A DNA stretch of 64,000 bases from Bacteroidota bacterium (GTDB lineage: Bacteria; Bacteroidota; Bacteroidia; Chitinophagales; Chitinophagaceae). The position numbers and the translations under genes are program-made. Positions 53,552-64,000 of this stretch are shown piece after piece. Under the pieces are notes generated by a model, which saw nothing but the letters and a program-made list of their open reading frames with translations, had not been told where the DNA came from and ran no database searches. The stretch is taken from contig JADJZY010000003.1 in assembly GCA_016715505.1 (NCBI GenBank), positions 62,001-126,000 of the forward strand, read 5' to 3'. Every line of letters starts with the position of its first letter. Within the stretch, counting starts at the first letter, position 1.

Positions 53552-56500
53552 ATGAAAAAATTCAACAAAGTTTCATGGGGTTTTCTTTTTGCGGTTTGCA
53601 GTTTGTTCTCAGCTGAGCTCAAGGCTCAGGTAAGCGGAACGAAAAGTATTCCGGGCGATTATGCGACCTTACAGGATGCCATTACCGATTTGAATACAAA
53701 TGGTGTGGGCGCCGGTGGTGCAATTATCAACATCGGGGCACCGCAATCCGCGCCAACCGGTGGATATCAAATTGGGAGTGCCACATTGAATGCCTCCACC
53801 AATGCGGCGAATCCGTTGGTCATAAATGGAGGAACACATTTGATTACTCCTCAAACAGGAACAGGAGCCGGAACAGCTACTACATTACCGGATGCTGTTT
53901 TTATTGTTGCAGGTACAGACTATCTCACCTTGAACCAATTAAATATCGCCGAGAACGCTGCCAATATCAATATCACCCAACAAATGGAGTGTGGTATTTT
54001 GGTGCGTAGTTTGAACAATGATGATGCTTGCCAAAATTTGAGTATCACCAATTGTACAATCAACCTCAATGGTACAGGAACGATGAGCACTACCGCGGGT
54101 ATTGTGGAGTGTGGAATCTCTGTGCAAACGGTCCCATTTGCAACTGCTATCAGTCCAATATCTACCACAGCAACTGCTCCGACGAGTGCAGGCGGCGTTC
54201 CAACGAATATTACGATTTCGGGGAATACCATTCAAAATTGTTACACTGGAATTGCGGTTATTGGTAACAATGCGGTTGCTGCCAATAATACAACCAATGT
54301 GATGATTGGAGGAAATACCCCATCTGAAGGAAATACCATTTCGAACATTGGTGCAAAGGCGCCTGAATGTAATAATACAGTGGTTGCATCCGGTAGCGGA
54401 ATTTTCGTTGCGAATCTGAATGGTACACAAATCCTTCGAAATACGATAACCGTTGCATCTGTATTTAATGCCACTTATGGTATTCAATCAGCCGCGGAAT
54501 CAGGAAACCGGGTTATTCGCCATAATGTCGTTCAGGGTTCATCCATTGCTACAACAGCTCAGTTATTTTATGCGATTTTTAATACCAGTGCACCTTTAAA
54601 TGTAAATGTGGATAGCAATATCGTACAAAATGTTACCCTCGCGGGAACCGGTCAGTTTTATGGGGTTTATAATAATGGTACTGCCAATGCAACAGGATCA
54701 GGAACAACCAATGATAATTTGGTTACAGGAATTACCCGTACCGGCGCAAATGGAAACACCTATGGAATGTTTGTTTCTACACTCTCCAACGTAGGTGGAC
54801 GTGAAATCAAAAACAATGTCATTTCGAATTTTACCAATACCACCAGTGGTACAGGTGCAACGAATATTTATGGATTGTATGTAGCAAATACCCAGGCGAG
54901 CGTTTCAACAGGCAATGTGATTTCCAACTTGAGTGTGGGCGGTACAGGAACGGGAGCAACCATTATTTATGGTTTATACACCAATGTGGCAACCAATACC
55001 CATATTTTGGATAGCAACCGTATTTCCAATTTGGCTATCAACCACACACCGACAAGTGGTAGTATCGTTTACGGTATTTTTTCAACCAATGCATCCGGAA
55101 CAGTTACCCACAGCAGAAACAATATTAGTACCCTGAGTATTAACGGAACTGTTGCGACAGCCTCTTCTGTAGAAGGGATCAATCTTACCGGAAGTGCCTT
55201 AGATAGAACGGTCGTGAATAATTTTATTTCCGGACTTTCAGCACCAGCGATTAGTTTGGATAATGCCATTAAAGGAATCAATGTAACAGCCGGTGTCAAT
55301 AATAAAATATATAACAATACCATTTATTTAGGAGCCTCCGGTGCCTTGACTTCTACGGTGCCAATTTTGGTGTATCCGGTATTACATGGAACGGGACCAA
55401 TGTGGCAACCACCACCAATATTGATTTACGCAATAATATCATTCATATTAATGTAACAACTACCGGTAATGCCATTTCTGCAGCACTGCGAAATACCAAT
55501 GCCGGTGTACTGAACACGATTCCACAAACCTATAATAGCAATTCAAACAACAATATTTTTTACGCACCGAATGTCACTAAAACACATTTTTATGCTGAGA
55601 GTGCAGTAGGAAGTGGAACAGTTTCAAATTTCTTTAATTTGACCAATGATCCGAATTTTAATACGGCTTGTGGTGTATTCAAAACCGCAGTATCGCCTCG
55701 TGAATCGGGTTCATTCACCGAAAACAATCTGGTTCTTGGCACAGCAGCGGCTACATTTATACCAAGTGGGGTATCGTTTGCTGAATCCGGTGGACAAGTG
55801 ATTGCGTCGGTTACCAATGACTATGATGGAATTTCACGGGGAAGTGCCTATGATATGGGTGCGCTGGAGTTTAGTGGCACAGCTGTGGATGCCACTGCAC
55901 CTACCATTACTTATGCCTTATTGGCGAATACCCTTTGTTTAACCAACCCATCTATTTCGGCAACCATAACCGATTTATCAAACGTAAATACAACAGCAGG
56001 AAATGCGCCCAGATTATGGTTTAAAAAATCTACTGAAAATGATGTGCTTCCTGCCAGCAATACCTCTGCCGACAATGGTTGGAAATTTGTAGAAGCCAGC
56101 AATACCTCATCACCATTCAATTTCACCATGGATTATAGCCTTTTAAATAGTGCTATTGCTGCAGGTGATGTGATTCAATATTTCGTGGTGGCTCAAGATT
56201 TATCCATAGGGGTGAATGTTGCCAAATCAAGTGTGAACTTTGCTTCCGGATTTTGCCCAACGTCAGTGGCCCTGTCATCTTTAGCGTTTCCGGTAACGGC
56301 ACCGAATAGCTTTACCATAAATACACCGCCGGCTACAATTGTGGCGACTACAACTCCCGGAGATTTTTGTGTAGGTGGTGCCCCTTCCCTATCTACTTCA
56401 GATAATGCAATCATCAGCGGATTGGAATATCAATGGCAAACTAGCCCAACGGGTCAGAATGTTTGGACAGATATTCCTTCTGGAAATACCTTAACCCTTG

Positions 56501-59500
56501 TAGCGCCAACCATCAATGTTACCACCGATTACCGATTGGTTGTATCTTGTTTGGGAACACCATTTGATACATCTGCTGTAGTTACAACCATTGTGAATAC
56601 ACCAACGATTGCGAGTGTTGCCGGATCTACAATATGTGGACCAAATATCACTTCGGTGAGTGCAACGCCTGATCCGGGTTATTATATTCGTTGGTTTGCC
56701 AATGCAGTAGGTGGTGCGGTATTAGCCACAGGCAATACTTATAATACACCTCTATTATTTGGTGCAACCACTTATTATGCAGCACCGGCAGCAGGAGCCA
56801 CTGTTTCTGGAGGTCGTTTGAATAATACGGCAACCGGTTCAGCTTCCAATGCACTCAATCGTGGAATCGTGTTTACAACCACAGCCGCCCTGCCTATTGA
56901 TAGCTTAGGATTTCGTTGTACAGGTCCTGCAACAACATTAACCGTACAGTTATGGAATGCAGCAGGTACTACTCAAATTGGTTCGAATTACAGTGTTGAT
57001 ATTCCGGCTAACTCAGGAACATCAACCGTTCCGGTTTTGGTAACCGTTCCTACCTTAATTAATATACCCGCTGCAGGAACCTATCGATTGGTTGTTTCGG
57101 CTTATACACCGAATGTCATTGCATTATACAGTGAAACATCCAGTGTGACGGGATATCCTTATGCGGTTGGTCCGAATATGAGTATTACAGGATCTATAGC
57201 GAGTTTAACAGGGGCTTCATCTACAACGGCCTATTACAATTTTTATAAAGTAGTTACCGGCAGAATTTGTGAAGGCTTACGAGTACCGGTTGATGTTATT
57301 TATACAGCTCCGCCGGCAGTTACTTTAACGGCATCGGCTGATAGTGTTTGTTTTTCGCAAACAACATCTAGTACGATGACCTTGACATCTCCGAATGATC
57401 CAAACTATAACTATGTGTGGAGTCCGGCTACAGGTTTAAATACAACCACCGGCGCAACCGTTATTTCAAATCCGGCATCTGCAGTTACTTATACCATCGT
57501 TGCAACTGATGCGGGTTCTGGTTGTGCATCTATCTTTACCAAAACAATCGGTGTGTATCCGGCCTTTAATATTACTGCATCGATTTCACCCACTTTGGTT
57601 TGCCCGGCTGATTCTGCAAACCTAACCGTGAATGTAACTCCATCGGGTTTTGTACCAAGTACTTATACCTGGACACCTTCAGGTTTCTCTAATCCGAATA
57701 TTGCAAATCCGAAAGTCAATTCATTGGTGACGAATACATTTACAGTAACAGCAACGGAATCACATGGTTGTACAAGAACAGCAACCACGACTTTATCTGT
57801 TCATCCGTTGATTTCGGGAATACCTTCCGCATCACCGAATAATTTCTGTGAAGGAACGAGCATTTCTACCATTACTTCATCCGTTGATTTTACATGCTTT
57901 GGAACCGTCAATAATTTCGCCGGACCTTATGCGCCATCTAATTGGACCTTGCAGAATTCAAATCTTCTGATCAATGGTTCTGTTACAACAGGATCTGCGC
58001 CGGCAAGTATCAGTTTGGTATCCGGTTTAAATGATGTGGATTCTGGTTCAGTAGGTTATAGCCTGATCGTAGGTTGTGGTGGTAACGTATCTTTTAACTG
58101 GAGCTATGCTTTAAATAACAGTGCCATTCCTTGGACACTCCGACCAAGATTTAAAATCAATGGTGGACCAGCAACGATTTTCAGTGGGTTTAATATTTTT
58201 GGAACCGCGCCACAAACCGGTTCACAAACAATTACTGTAAACACCGGTGATTTATTGACCATTGAATTGTGGAGTTATTTAACCGATTTGACCTATCCTG
58301 CTACATTAACGCTGACCAATTTTGTTGCACCTGCAGCTCCATTAACCGGAACCATTTCGATATGGGATGCACCAACAGGTGGGAATAATTTAGGAACTCC
58401 GCCATTAAATGTTACACCTACTTCAACAAATGTTTATTATGCTCAATACACACAAAACATCACAGGTTGTGTGAATCCGATTCGTGTACAAGTGCCATTG
58501 ACGGTATTTCCAACACCAAATGTAACTGCCAGTGCAAATCCGGGTAATGCGGTATGTATTGGAAATCCGGTTACCCTTCAAGGTGGAGGTGCCGTGAGTT
58601 ATATCTGGAATGGTAATCCAACTACCGGTTCGGATACAACCTTAACACCTGCTACTGCTGGTTTATACACGGTGGTAGGTACGGATGCCAATGGATGTTC
58701 TGCTTCTTCATCTGTTTCTATCAGTCTCAATCCTTTACCAAGTATTGGAGCGAGTGCATCCCCTTCAAACACAGTTTGCGACGGTTCACCAATTACCTTA
58801 CAAGGTACAGGTGGTGTTAACTATATCTGGAATGGTAATCCAACCATTGGTTCCGATACCACTTTAACACCGGCCATTGCGGGAACTTACACGGTTGTAG
58901 GCGTGGATGCTAACGGATGTAGTAACAGTGCATCTGTAAATGTCAATGTGAATCCATTGCCTTCCATCTCAATCGGTGCTAATCCTTCTGCAACAGTTTG
59001 CGATGGCAGTCCGGTTACATTAACGGCTTCCGGAGCAAATACTTATACATGGAATGGAATTCCAACCAGCGGTTCTGATACAACGCTAACACCTGCTGTT
59101 GCCGGTGCTTATACCGTAGTAGGTACAGATGCCAATGGATGTTCAGCAGCAACATCCATTTCAGTAGGCATATTCCCGGCACCGAATGTAAATGCAAGTT
59201 TAAGTACAGCAAGTACCGTTTGTGCTGGAACTTCAGTCATCTTACAAGGTTCCGGAGCAATCACATATACCTGGGATGGAATTCCAACCAGCGGATCCGA
59301 TACAACAATTACTGCTAGCAACACCGCAGTGTATACAGTAGTTGGTACAGATGCGAATTCATGTACAGCATCTTCCTCAGTTGCATTAAATGTGAATGCT
59401 TTACCAGTGATATCTGCGCTGCCGCCAACACAAACTATTTGTAATACCCTTACAACAACCATTGATGCAACAGGTGCAGGCGTAGGTGGAACCTATAGTG

Positions 59501-60948
59501 TTTCCGGTCCTCAAACGATTAGCCTTGGTGTGCCATTTGCTGTAAGCTTTGGTCATGCAGGTATTTATACCATTATTGGTACAGATGCCAATAGCTGTTC
59601 AAATACGGCAACCTCAGAATTAATTGTGAGCAACGCCTTGAATGTAACTGCAACGGCATCACCAAATGGAAATCGTTGTTTCCAGAATTCTGTAACCATT
59701 ACAGGAGCTGGGGCAAGCAATTATACCTTTAATGGAACGCCTTTATCAGGCTCCGATACAACCTTTATCACATTTGTAGGTGGTACTTATACCGTTGTAG
59801 GAAGTGATGCTTTAGGATGTTCAAATTCAACAACAGTGACGGTGAATGTCAGTGCTTTATCAGGAAATTTGGCTTTAACTTCAGGAAATAATTCAGTTAC
59901 CGGATCCAGCAATGCTGTACAGGTTCAACCTGATGGTAGCAGTTTAAATTATACCGATGCAAACTGCGATTTGATTGCAGTAATCACCGATGGATTTGGT
60001 GGTAGTACATTGGGTAATACCAATGCAACGGTAAATGTAGATGCCAGCATACAATTAGTGGGCAATCAGCCTTACGTTCAACGTTGGTATGCCATTACAC
60101 CAAACAATACCAATGCTTCAGCCTTGGTGAAATTGTATATTACACAAAGCGATTTTGATGCGTACAATGTGTATGCAACAGCTAATGGATGGCCATTATT
60201 ACCAACATCTGGAAATAATGCAGATCCGAATGTGCCGAATATTCGTGTAACTAAAACAGATGCCAACGGTACAGTCGTGTACACACCGGCTATGTTCTGG
60301 AATGGAAGTGTTTGGGAAGCAACCTTGAGTATTGCCAGCTTCAGTGAATTCCGATTCCATTCTGCCAACCCGGGTAATGCAGCCTTGCCGGTGATGATTA
60401 CCTCATTCAGCGGACAAAAAATGGAGAACAGTGATTTATTGAGTTGGGCCACTTCATCTGAAAACAATAATCAGTATTTTGAAGTACAACACAGTACCAA
60501 TGGAACGGATTTCCAAACCATCGCTAAAGTAAACAGCAAGGCCGTGAATGGCAATAGCCAAACAGCATTGAACTATAAAGCTGTTCATGAAAATCCGGTG
60601 CCAGGACATAACTACTATCGTTTAACACAAGTAGATATCGATGGCAAGATAAATGTACACGCCAAAGTATTGGATATCATTTGGGGTAATAATGGAAGTA
60701 CTGTAAGTATTTATCCGAACCCGGCCAAAGATGTTTTAAATATCGATTTGTTTGCAACACGTACACAAAATACCAGCATCAAATTAATGGATATGAGTGG
60801 CAGATTGGTTAAGCACATTCAACTGCGCAGCGAAGCCGGAATGAATCAGGTGAAAGTTGATTTGAGAGAATTGGCCGAAGGTATTTACACGGTTCAGGTA
60901 ATTGCCAATGATGAACTGATCAGTGTAAGTAAAGTACATAAAAACTAA
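53552..60948 (+). CDS. Giant T9SS surface protein with parallel beta-helix and Ig-like repeats, one frameshift
   Basis: About 2,460 residues. Signal peptide MKKFNKVSWGFLFAVCSLFSAELKAQ. The N-terminal part (GDYATLQDAITDLNTNGVG onward, to about residue 700) repeats N-x-I-x-x-N and TISGNTIQN-like strands, a right-handed beta-helix. Then Ig/PKD-like domains, six ~74-residue repeats with GTDANGC and VTLQGxG, and a C-terminal T9SS type A domain (SIYPNPAKDVLNIDL). A missing A near 55366 divides it into two ORFs; repair restores one reading. It would lie at the cell surface as an adhesin or matrix protein. Confidence 0.88.
58510..59860 (+). repeat. Six tandem ~225-bp coding repeats
   Basis: Units of about 74 codons start near 58510, 58736, 58961, 59177, 59401 and 59631; units 1-4 are close, 5 and 6 diverged. 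Each carries a C-x-(G/N) opener, SGSDTTLTPA-like strand and YTVVGTDANGCS closer. Copy number may vary between strains by recombination. Confidence 0.75.
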
Positions 60949-61002
60949 TCAAGCAAATTGCCGTGTTGAATTCAACCGCAATGAAGCTGTTCAATGAAAT
61001 TT

Positions 61003-61039
61003 AAAAAACAAGGGTGGTTAAGTGCTGCCCTTGTTTTTT
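61003..61039 (+). terminator. Intrinsic terminator after the giant surface protein
   Basis: AAAAACAAGGG, loop, CCCTTGTTTTTT: a 10-base stem with a T-run, 55 bases past the stop. Confidence 0.8.
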
Positions 61040-61081
61040 ATTTACAGCTGGAATGACAATTTAAAGAATTAAAATACACAT

Positions 61082-62749
61082 ATGAAACAACGCATTACAA
61101 CACTCAGTATGCTTCTTTTGGTGATGAGCCTTTCCGTCACCGCACAATTTAAACTCATCGGCAAAGGACCCAGTTTTGAAGAACCCGAAAAGGGCTATGA
61201 TAAATTGTTATTGCTTAAAAATGGCAAGACCGCTTATATACATGCTGAATCGAGTGGACTGCGCGTAAAAATTTTTGGCGCAGATTATAAACAGGCTGGT
61301 ATCGGGCTGATTAACAGCACCCAGGGTAAACTGAGCGAATTGAATGTAGAGGGCATCTTTGAGTCGGGTGGAAATATCGTGGCCCTTGTGAGTGAATACG
61401 AAAAAAACGTTCCCATTTTGTATCGCTTTGTGATAGATGGGAATACCGGTCGCAAAATCAGTGAAGATAAAATTGCCCAGATGCAGAAGGAGTCTATAGG
61501 TTCGGTTTTTGCCAATGCCTTTGGTGTGCCGGTGGCTGATTTTTTAGTGCGAAAAGATCCTTCATCCGATCACTATGTTGTGGCAGTGTTTAATACCGGC
61601 ACTTCTGAATCAGATAAACGCCTGGAATTTATTACGTACGATGGCACCCACAAAGAAATTTCTCGATCCTACATGAGTTCGCCCGAAAACAAATTCAAGT
61701 ATGTCAACCTGTTGGATCTGGCCATCTTACCCAATCAGGAGGTGTTTGCATTCATTTATGTGTACAACACAGAATCCAAAGGAGGCAAGGAAAATGATTT
61801 ATTGATGGCCGCTTTTAAACCCGGCGATCAGGAAGTGGCCTATACCAATATGAATCTGGACGAAAAGGATTTGGTAACAGACGGCATCATGAAGTACAAC
61901 CCCGCCATGAAAAAATTAATTGCCATGACCTGTGTGAAGGAAAAGACCAAGCGAAAGGGAGATACCTACAGCACCTACTATGACTTCCCGATGTATTTTA
62001 TTGATCCAACGAACAAAAACATTCAAACCCATGCCGGTTTGTCTTTAGATGCTGTAGATAAAAAACACCGTGAATTATTCGGTTCTAAGGACGGTTATGC
62101 CGGCATCTTACAAAACCTTTATATACATAACGACGGTGGATATACAGTGATCCTAGAAGGACTGAGAACAGTCACTACGACCAAAACGGTCGATCAGTAT
62201 TACGGTAGTTTGGCCGTATTAAATTATGGTATGAATGGTTCCTTAAAATCCAGTGCCCTGATTCCAAAAAGCCAGGAGTACAATAACAACGCCCTGAGTG
62301 GTGGCGGAGTTAGTTTTGGTTGGGGCGCATCCGCAGCACGAAAAACAATGAAAAAAACCATCAGTATGTTGTATCACCGCGATCGCGACTGGATGGGAAG
62401 CATGCTGGGCGGAGGAAATCAGTACAAATCTTTTGCGTATCTCAGCGGGCCATCGAAGGACTATGTGCTGATCAATGATGTGGATGATAACGAGGAACTG
62501 ATTCGTAAAGGAAAATTGAAAACCATTATGGGCGTGAGTGCCTGTGATGGATTCAGTTTCGTGACCAATGGAAATGATGTTTTACCGGCCCGGAGTTATG
62601 TGTTCGGAGCACCGAAAGATAAAGACCATACCATGGCTGTTTTTTCGGTATCGGACTACGACCCCAATTCGAATGTGTATGTAACGCTGCGTTTGGAAGT
62701 AGATGGGCGGGATAAAAAAGTTCGGGTGGTTTGGTTACAACCGGAGTAA
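61082..62749 (+). CDS. Secreted protein of unknown function
   Basis: 555 residues. Signal peptide MKQRITTLSMLLLVMSLSVTAQ. The mature protein has repeated short beta segments (KLLLLKNGKTAYIHAESSG, LYRFVIDGNTGRKISEDK, DLAILPNQEVFAFIYVYNTES), reminiscent of a propeller-like protein; no sorting domain is visible at its C-terminus. No family recognised. It precedes the LuxR-type membrane protein with an 8-base gap, so the two are probably co-transcribed. Confidence 0.65.
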   Translation: MKQRITTLSMLLLVMSLSVTAQFKLIGKGPSFEEPEKGYDKLLLLKNGKTAYIHAESSGLRVKIFGADYKQAGIGLINSTQGKLSELNVEGIFESGGNIVALVSEYEKNVPILYRFVIDGNTGRKISEDKIAQMQKESIGSVFANAFGVPVADFLVRKDPSSDHYVVAVFNTGTSESDKRLEFITYDGTHKEISRSYMSSPENKFKYVNLLDLAILPNQEVFAFIYVYNTESKGGKENDLLMAAFKPGDQEVAYTNMNLDEKDLVTDGIMKYNPAMKKLIAMTCVKEKTKRKGDTYSTYYDFPMYFIDPTNKNIQTHAGLSLDAVDKKHRELFGSKDGYAGILQNLYIHNDGGYTVILEGLRTVTTTKTVDQYYGSLAVLNYGMNGSLKSSALIPKSQEYNNNALSGGGVSFGWGASAARKTMKKTISMLYHRDRDWMGSMLGGGNQYKSFAYLSGPSKDYVLINDVDDNEELIRKGKLKTIMGVSACDGFSFVTNGNDVLPARSYVFGAPKDKDHTMAVFSVSDYDPNSNVYVTLRLEVDGRDKKVRVVWLQPE

Positions 62750-62756
62750 TACCAGC

Positions 62757-63239
62757 ATGAATACCTTTATTTCATTTTTCCGAAGGAATCAGACTGTATT
62801 CATTTATGGAATGAGTTTGGCCGCTTTAATGTTTCTTCTGCGCTGGTTTGAATTACGGTTTTTTATTTTCAACCATGCGTACGAATTGTATATCGGCCTG
62901 GTAGCCTTATTATTCACCCTGCTGGGTATTTGGCTGGCCCTCCGGCTCGTTAGGCCTAAAGTAGAAAAAGTGATTGTTGAAAAGGAAATTTACTTAAGAG
63001 CTACGGATAACTTCGAGCCAAACCTCACACAAATCGAACATTTGGAATTGAGTAAACGCGAACTAGAGATATTGCAGCATATGGCACAAGGCTGTAGTAA
63101 CCAGGAAATAGCAGACGCCTTGTTCATTTCACTGAGTACGGTAAAATCGCACAATCAAAGTTTGTTTGAAAAACTGGATGTGAAACGAAGAATAAAAGCC
63201 ATTGAAAAAGCGAGGAGCTTGGGAATTATACCTGCTTAG
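62757..63239 (+). CDS. Membrane-anchored LuxR-type HTH protein
   Basis: About 160 residues; start at MNTFISFFRRN, 18 codons inside the ORF and just after the previous stop. Two transmembrane helices (about 13-30 and 41-62) precede a linker and a LuxR/GerE helix-turn-helix (about 100-158: LSKRELEILQHMAQGCSNQEIADALFISLSTVKSHNQSLFEKLDV). There is no receiver domain. A membrane-tethered regulator of this kind could sense an envelope state; the partner may be the preceding secreted protein. Confidence 0.85.
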   Translation: MNTFISFFRRNQTVFIYGMSLAALMFLLRWFELRFFIFNHAYELYIGLVALLFTLLGIWLALRLVRPKVEKVIVEKEIYLRATDNFEPNLTQIEHLELSKRELEILQHMAQGCSNQEIADALFISLSTVKSHNQSLFEKLDVKRRIKAIEKARSLGIIPA

Positions 63240-63382
63240 AGTAAGTGTTAATCTGACTTATTCCAGAAATTGATTTGGTGGCATACTTTAGAATGAAAAA
63301 AGCATCAGGCCACAAAAAATGGCCGAAAGTATGAGTGGTTTTGGATACGGGAACCACAACTTTGCGACTTAAAAAATAAATT

Positions 63383-63925
63383 ATGAAGAAAATTATTCTC
63401 ACGTACGGACTTATTTCCGGTGTTATTGTTGCCGGTATCATGTTGCTTTCGATGAATTATTTCAGTCATTGTGAAGGTAGTATGGATTTTAACACCAGCA
63501 TGGTGGTGGGTTATGCCTCCATGTTGCTTGCCTTTTCATTGGTGTTTGTGGGCATTAAACAGTATCGGGATAAATTCAATGCTGGCCAGATCAGTTTTGG
63601 GAAGGCGTTTCGCATTGGATTTTTTATTGTACTGATTGCATCCACGATGTATGTGGTGGCATGGCTCTTCAATTACTATTTGTTGATGCCGGATTTTTTA
63701 GAAAAATACTCGGCACACATGTTGGAAGAAATGAAAGCCCAGGGAGTCAGTGCAGCGAAGATTCAGAAAGAAAGCCTGGAGATGGCCTCTTTTGCCAAAA
63801 TGTATCAGAATCCATTTTTTAATGCGTTGATGACCTATCTGGAAATACTCCCGATGGGATTGATCGTTACTTTAATCAGTGCCTTCATTTTGAAGCGGAG
63901 GGTGCAGGAATCACTGAATCCATAA
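63383..63925 (+). CDS. DUF4199 membrane protein
   Basis: 180 residues, four hydrophobic helices (TYGLISGVIVAGIMLLSMNY, SMLLAFSLVFVGIKQYRDKF, GFFIVLIASTMYVVAWLFNY, YLEILPMGLIVTLISAFIL). VFVGIKQYRDKFNAGQISFGKAFRIG is a DUF4199 signature. Function unknown. A CAACTTTG about 27 bases before the ATG is a near-match to the -7 element. Confidence 0.85.
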   Translation: MKKIILTYGLISGVIVAGIMLLSMNYFSHCEGSMDFNTSMVVGYASMLLAFSLVFVGIKQYRDKFNAGQISFGKAFRIGFFIVLIASTMYVVAWLFNYYLLMPDFLEKYSAHMLEEMKAQGVSAAKIQKESLEMASFAKMYQNPFFNALMTYLEILPMGLIVTLISAFILKRRVQESLNP

Positions 63926-64000
63926 AGGATGCGATCAGCATACTGAGAGGTGTTCTTGCAGAGTGCCACCTAACGAGGGAGCAAGAGTTTTGAAAATCTG
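63926..64000. other. Window end, no feature seen
   Basis: 75 bases after the DUF4199 stop; no gene start recognised. Confidence 0.5.

Noticed and set aside
53669..60467. Many antisense ORFs inside the giant surface gene
   Set aside because: Shadows caused by biased codon use of the repeated Thr/Asn-rich sequence.
1..64000. CRISPR arrays, tRNA and rRNA genes
   Set aside because: None seen when reading through: no regularly spaced short repeats, no cloverleaf or rRNA signature recognised. A dedicated RNA search could still find a small RNA.

Overview
The window looks like chromosomal DNA from a member of the Bacteroidota, probably an environmental Chitinophagales/Sphingobacteriales-type lineage (the order is inference). 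The evidence is: secreted proteins ending in type IX secretion (por) sorting domains, recurrent TAnnTTTG promoter elements, and families typical of the phylum (Omp28-related, DUF5606, DUF6029, DUF6132, DUF4199, paired DUF2339/DUF3999). No tRNA, rRNA, CRISPR array, transposase or phage structural gene was seen. Three exact parS sites lie inside mnmG, so the replication origin may be nearby.

Layout. 0.1-2.3 kb: a minus-strand thiol/redox cluster (Crp/Fnr regulator, rhodanese, two DUF2892 proteins, DUF6132, thioredoxin). 2.4-13 kb: housekeeping and envelope genes (VOC protein, L,D-transpeptidase, rRNA/tRNA methyltransferase, pheS, SDR epimerase, glycosyltransferase, NeuB-type synthase, T9SS protein, cysteine desulfurase, methylmalonyl-CoA epimerase, di-haem peroxidase). 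Almost every gene here carries one or more single-base frameshifts. 13-19.7 kb: beta-barrel protein, DUF3999/DUF2339 pair, T9SS protein, carboxypeptidase-regulatory-like lipoprotein. 19.7-27.6 kb: an AT-rich accessory island, all on the minus strand. It holds small secreted or lipid-anchored proteins, several with intact or degenerate thioredoxin-like folds, plus truncated paralogues and dispersed repeats. 28-37 kb: GT-C-like membrane protein, paaBCD, dnaX, MurU-like nucleotidyltransferase, CNNM/CorC transporter, gmk, TlpA. 37-48 kb: PadR-type regulator with membrane partner, mnmG, VanZ-like, gcvH, DUF5606, PpiD, nadA, DUF6029 and Omp28-related proteins. 48-53.3 kb: neutral zinc metallopeptidase, then a compact minus-strand operon (membrane protein, winged-helix regulator, peptidoglycan-binding N-acetylmuramidase, TIR-TM protein, TM/coiled-coil protein, TIR protein). 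53.5-64 kb: a roughly 2,460-residue T9SS surface protein with tandem repeats, a secreted protein, a membrane-anchored LuxR-type HTH protein and DUF4199.

The strongest candidate for an undescribed system is the operon at 49.55-53.30 kb, which joins two TIR proteins to a cell-wall hydrolase and two membrane-anchored partners under one apparent promoter with an inverted-repeat operator candidate. The second point of interest is the 20-27.6 kb island, where paralogous lipoproteins are truncated at the same position beside repeats. Frameshifts are frequent at 0-13 kb and 19-30 kb and rare in most of 31-63 kb. I read most of them as consensus errors, so interrupted genes are annotated at their inferred full extent.
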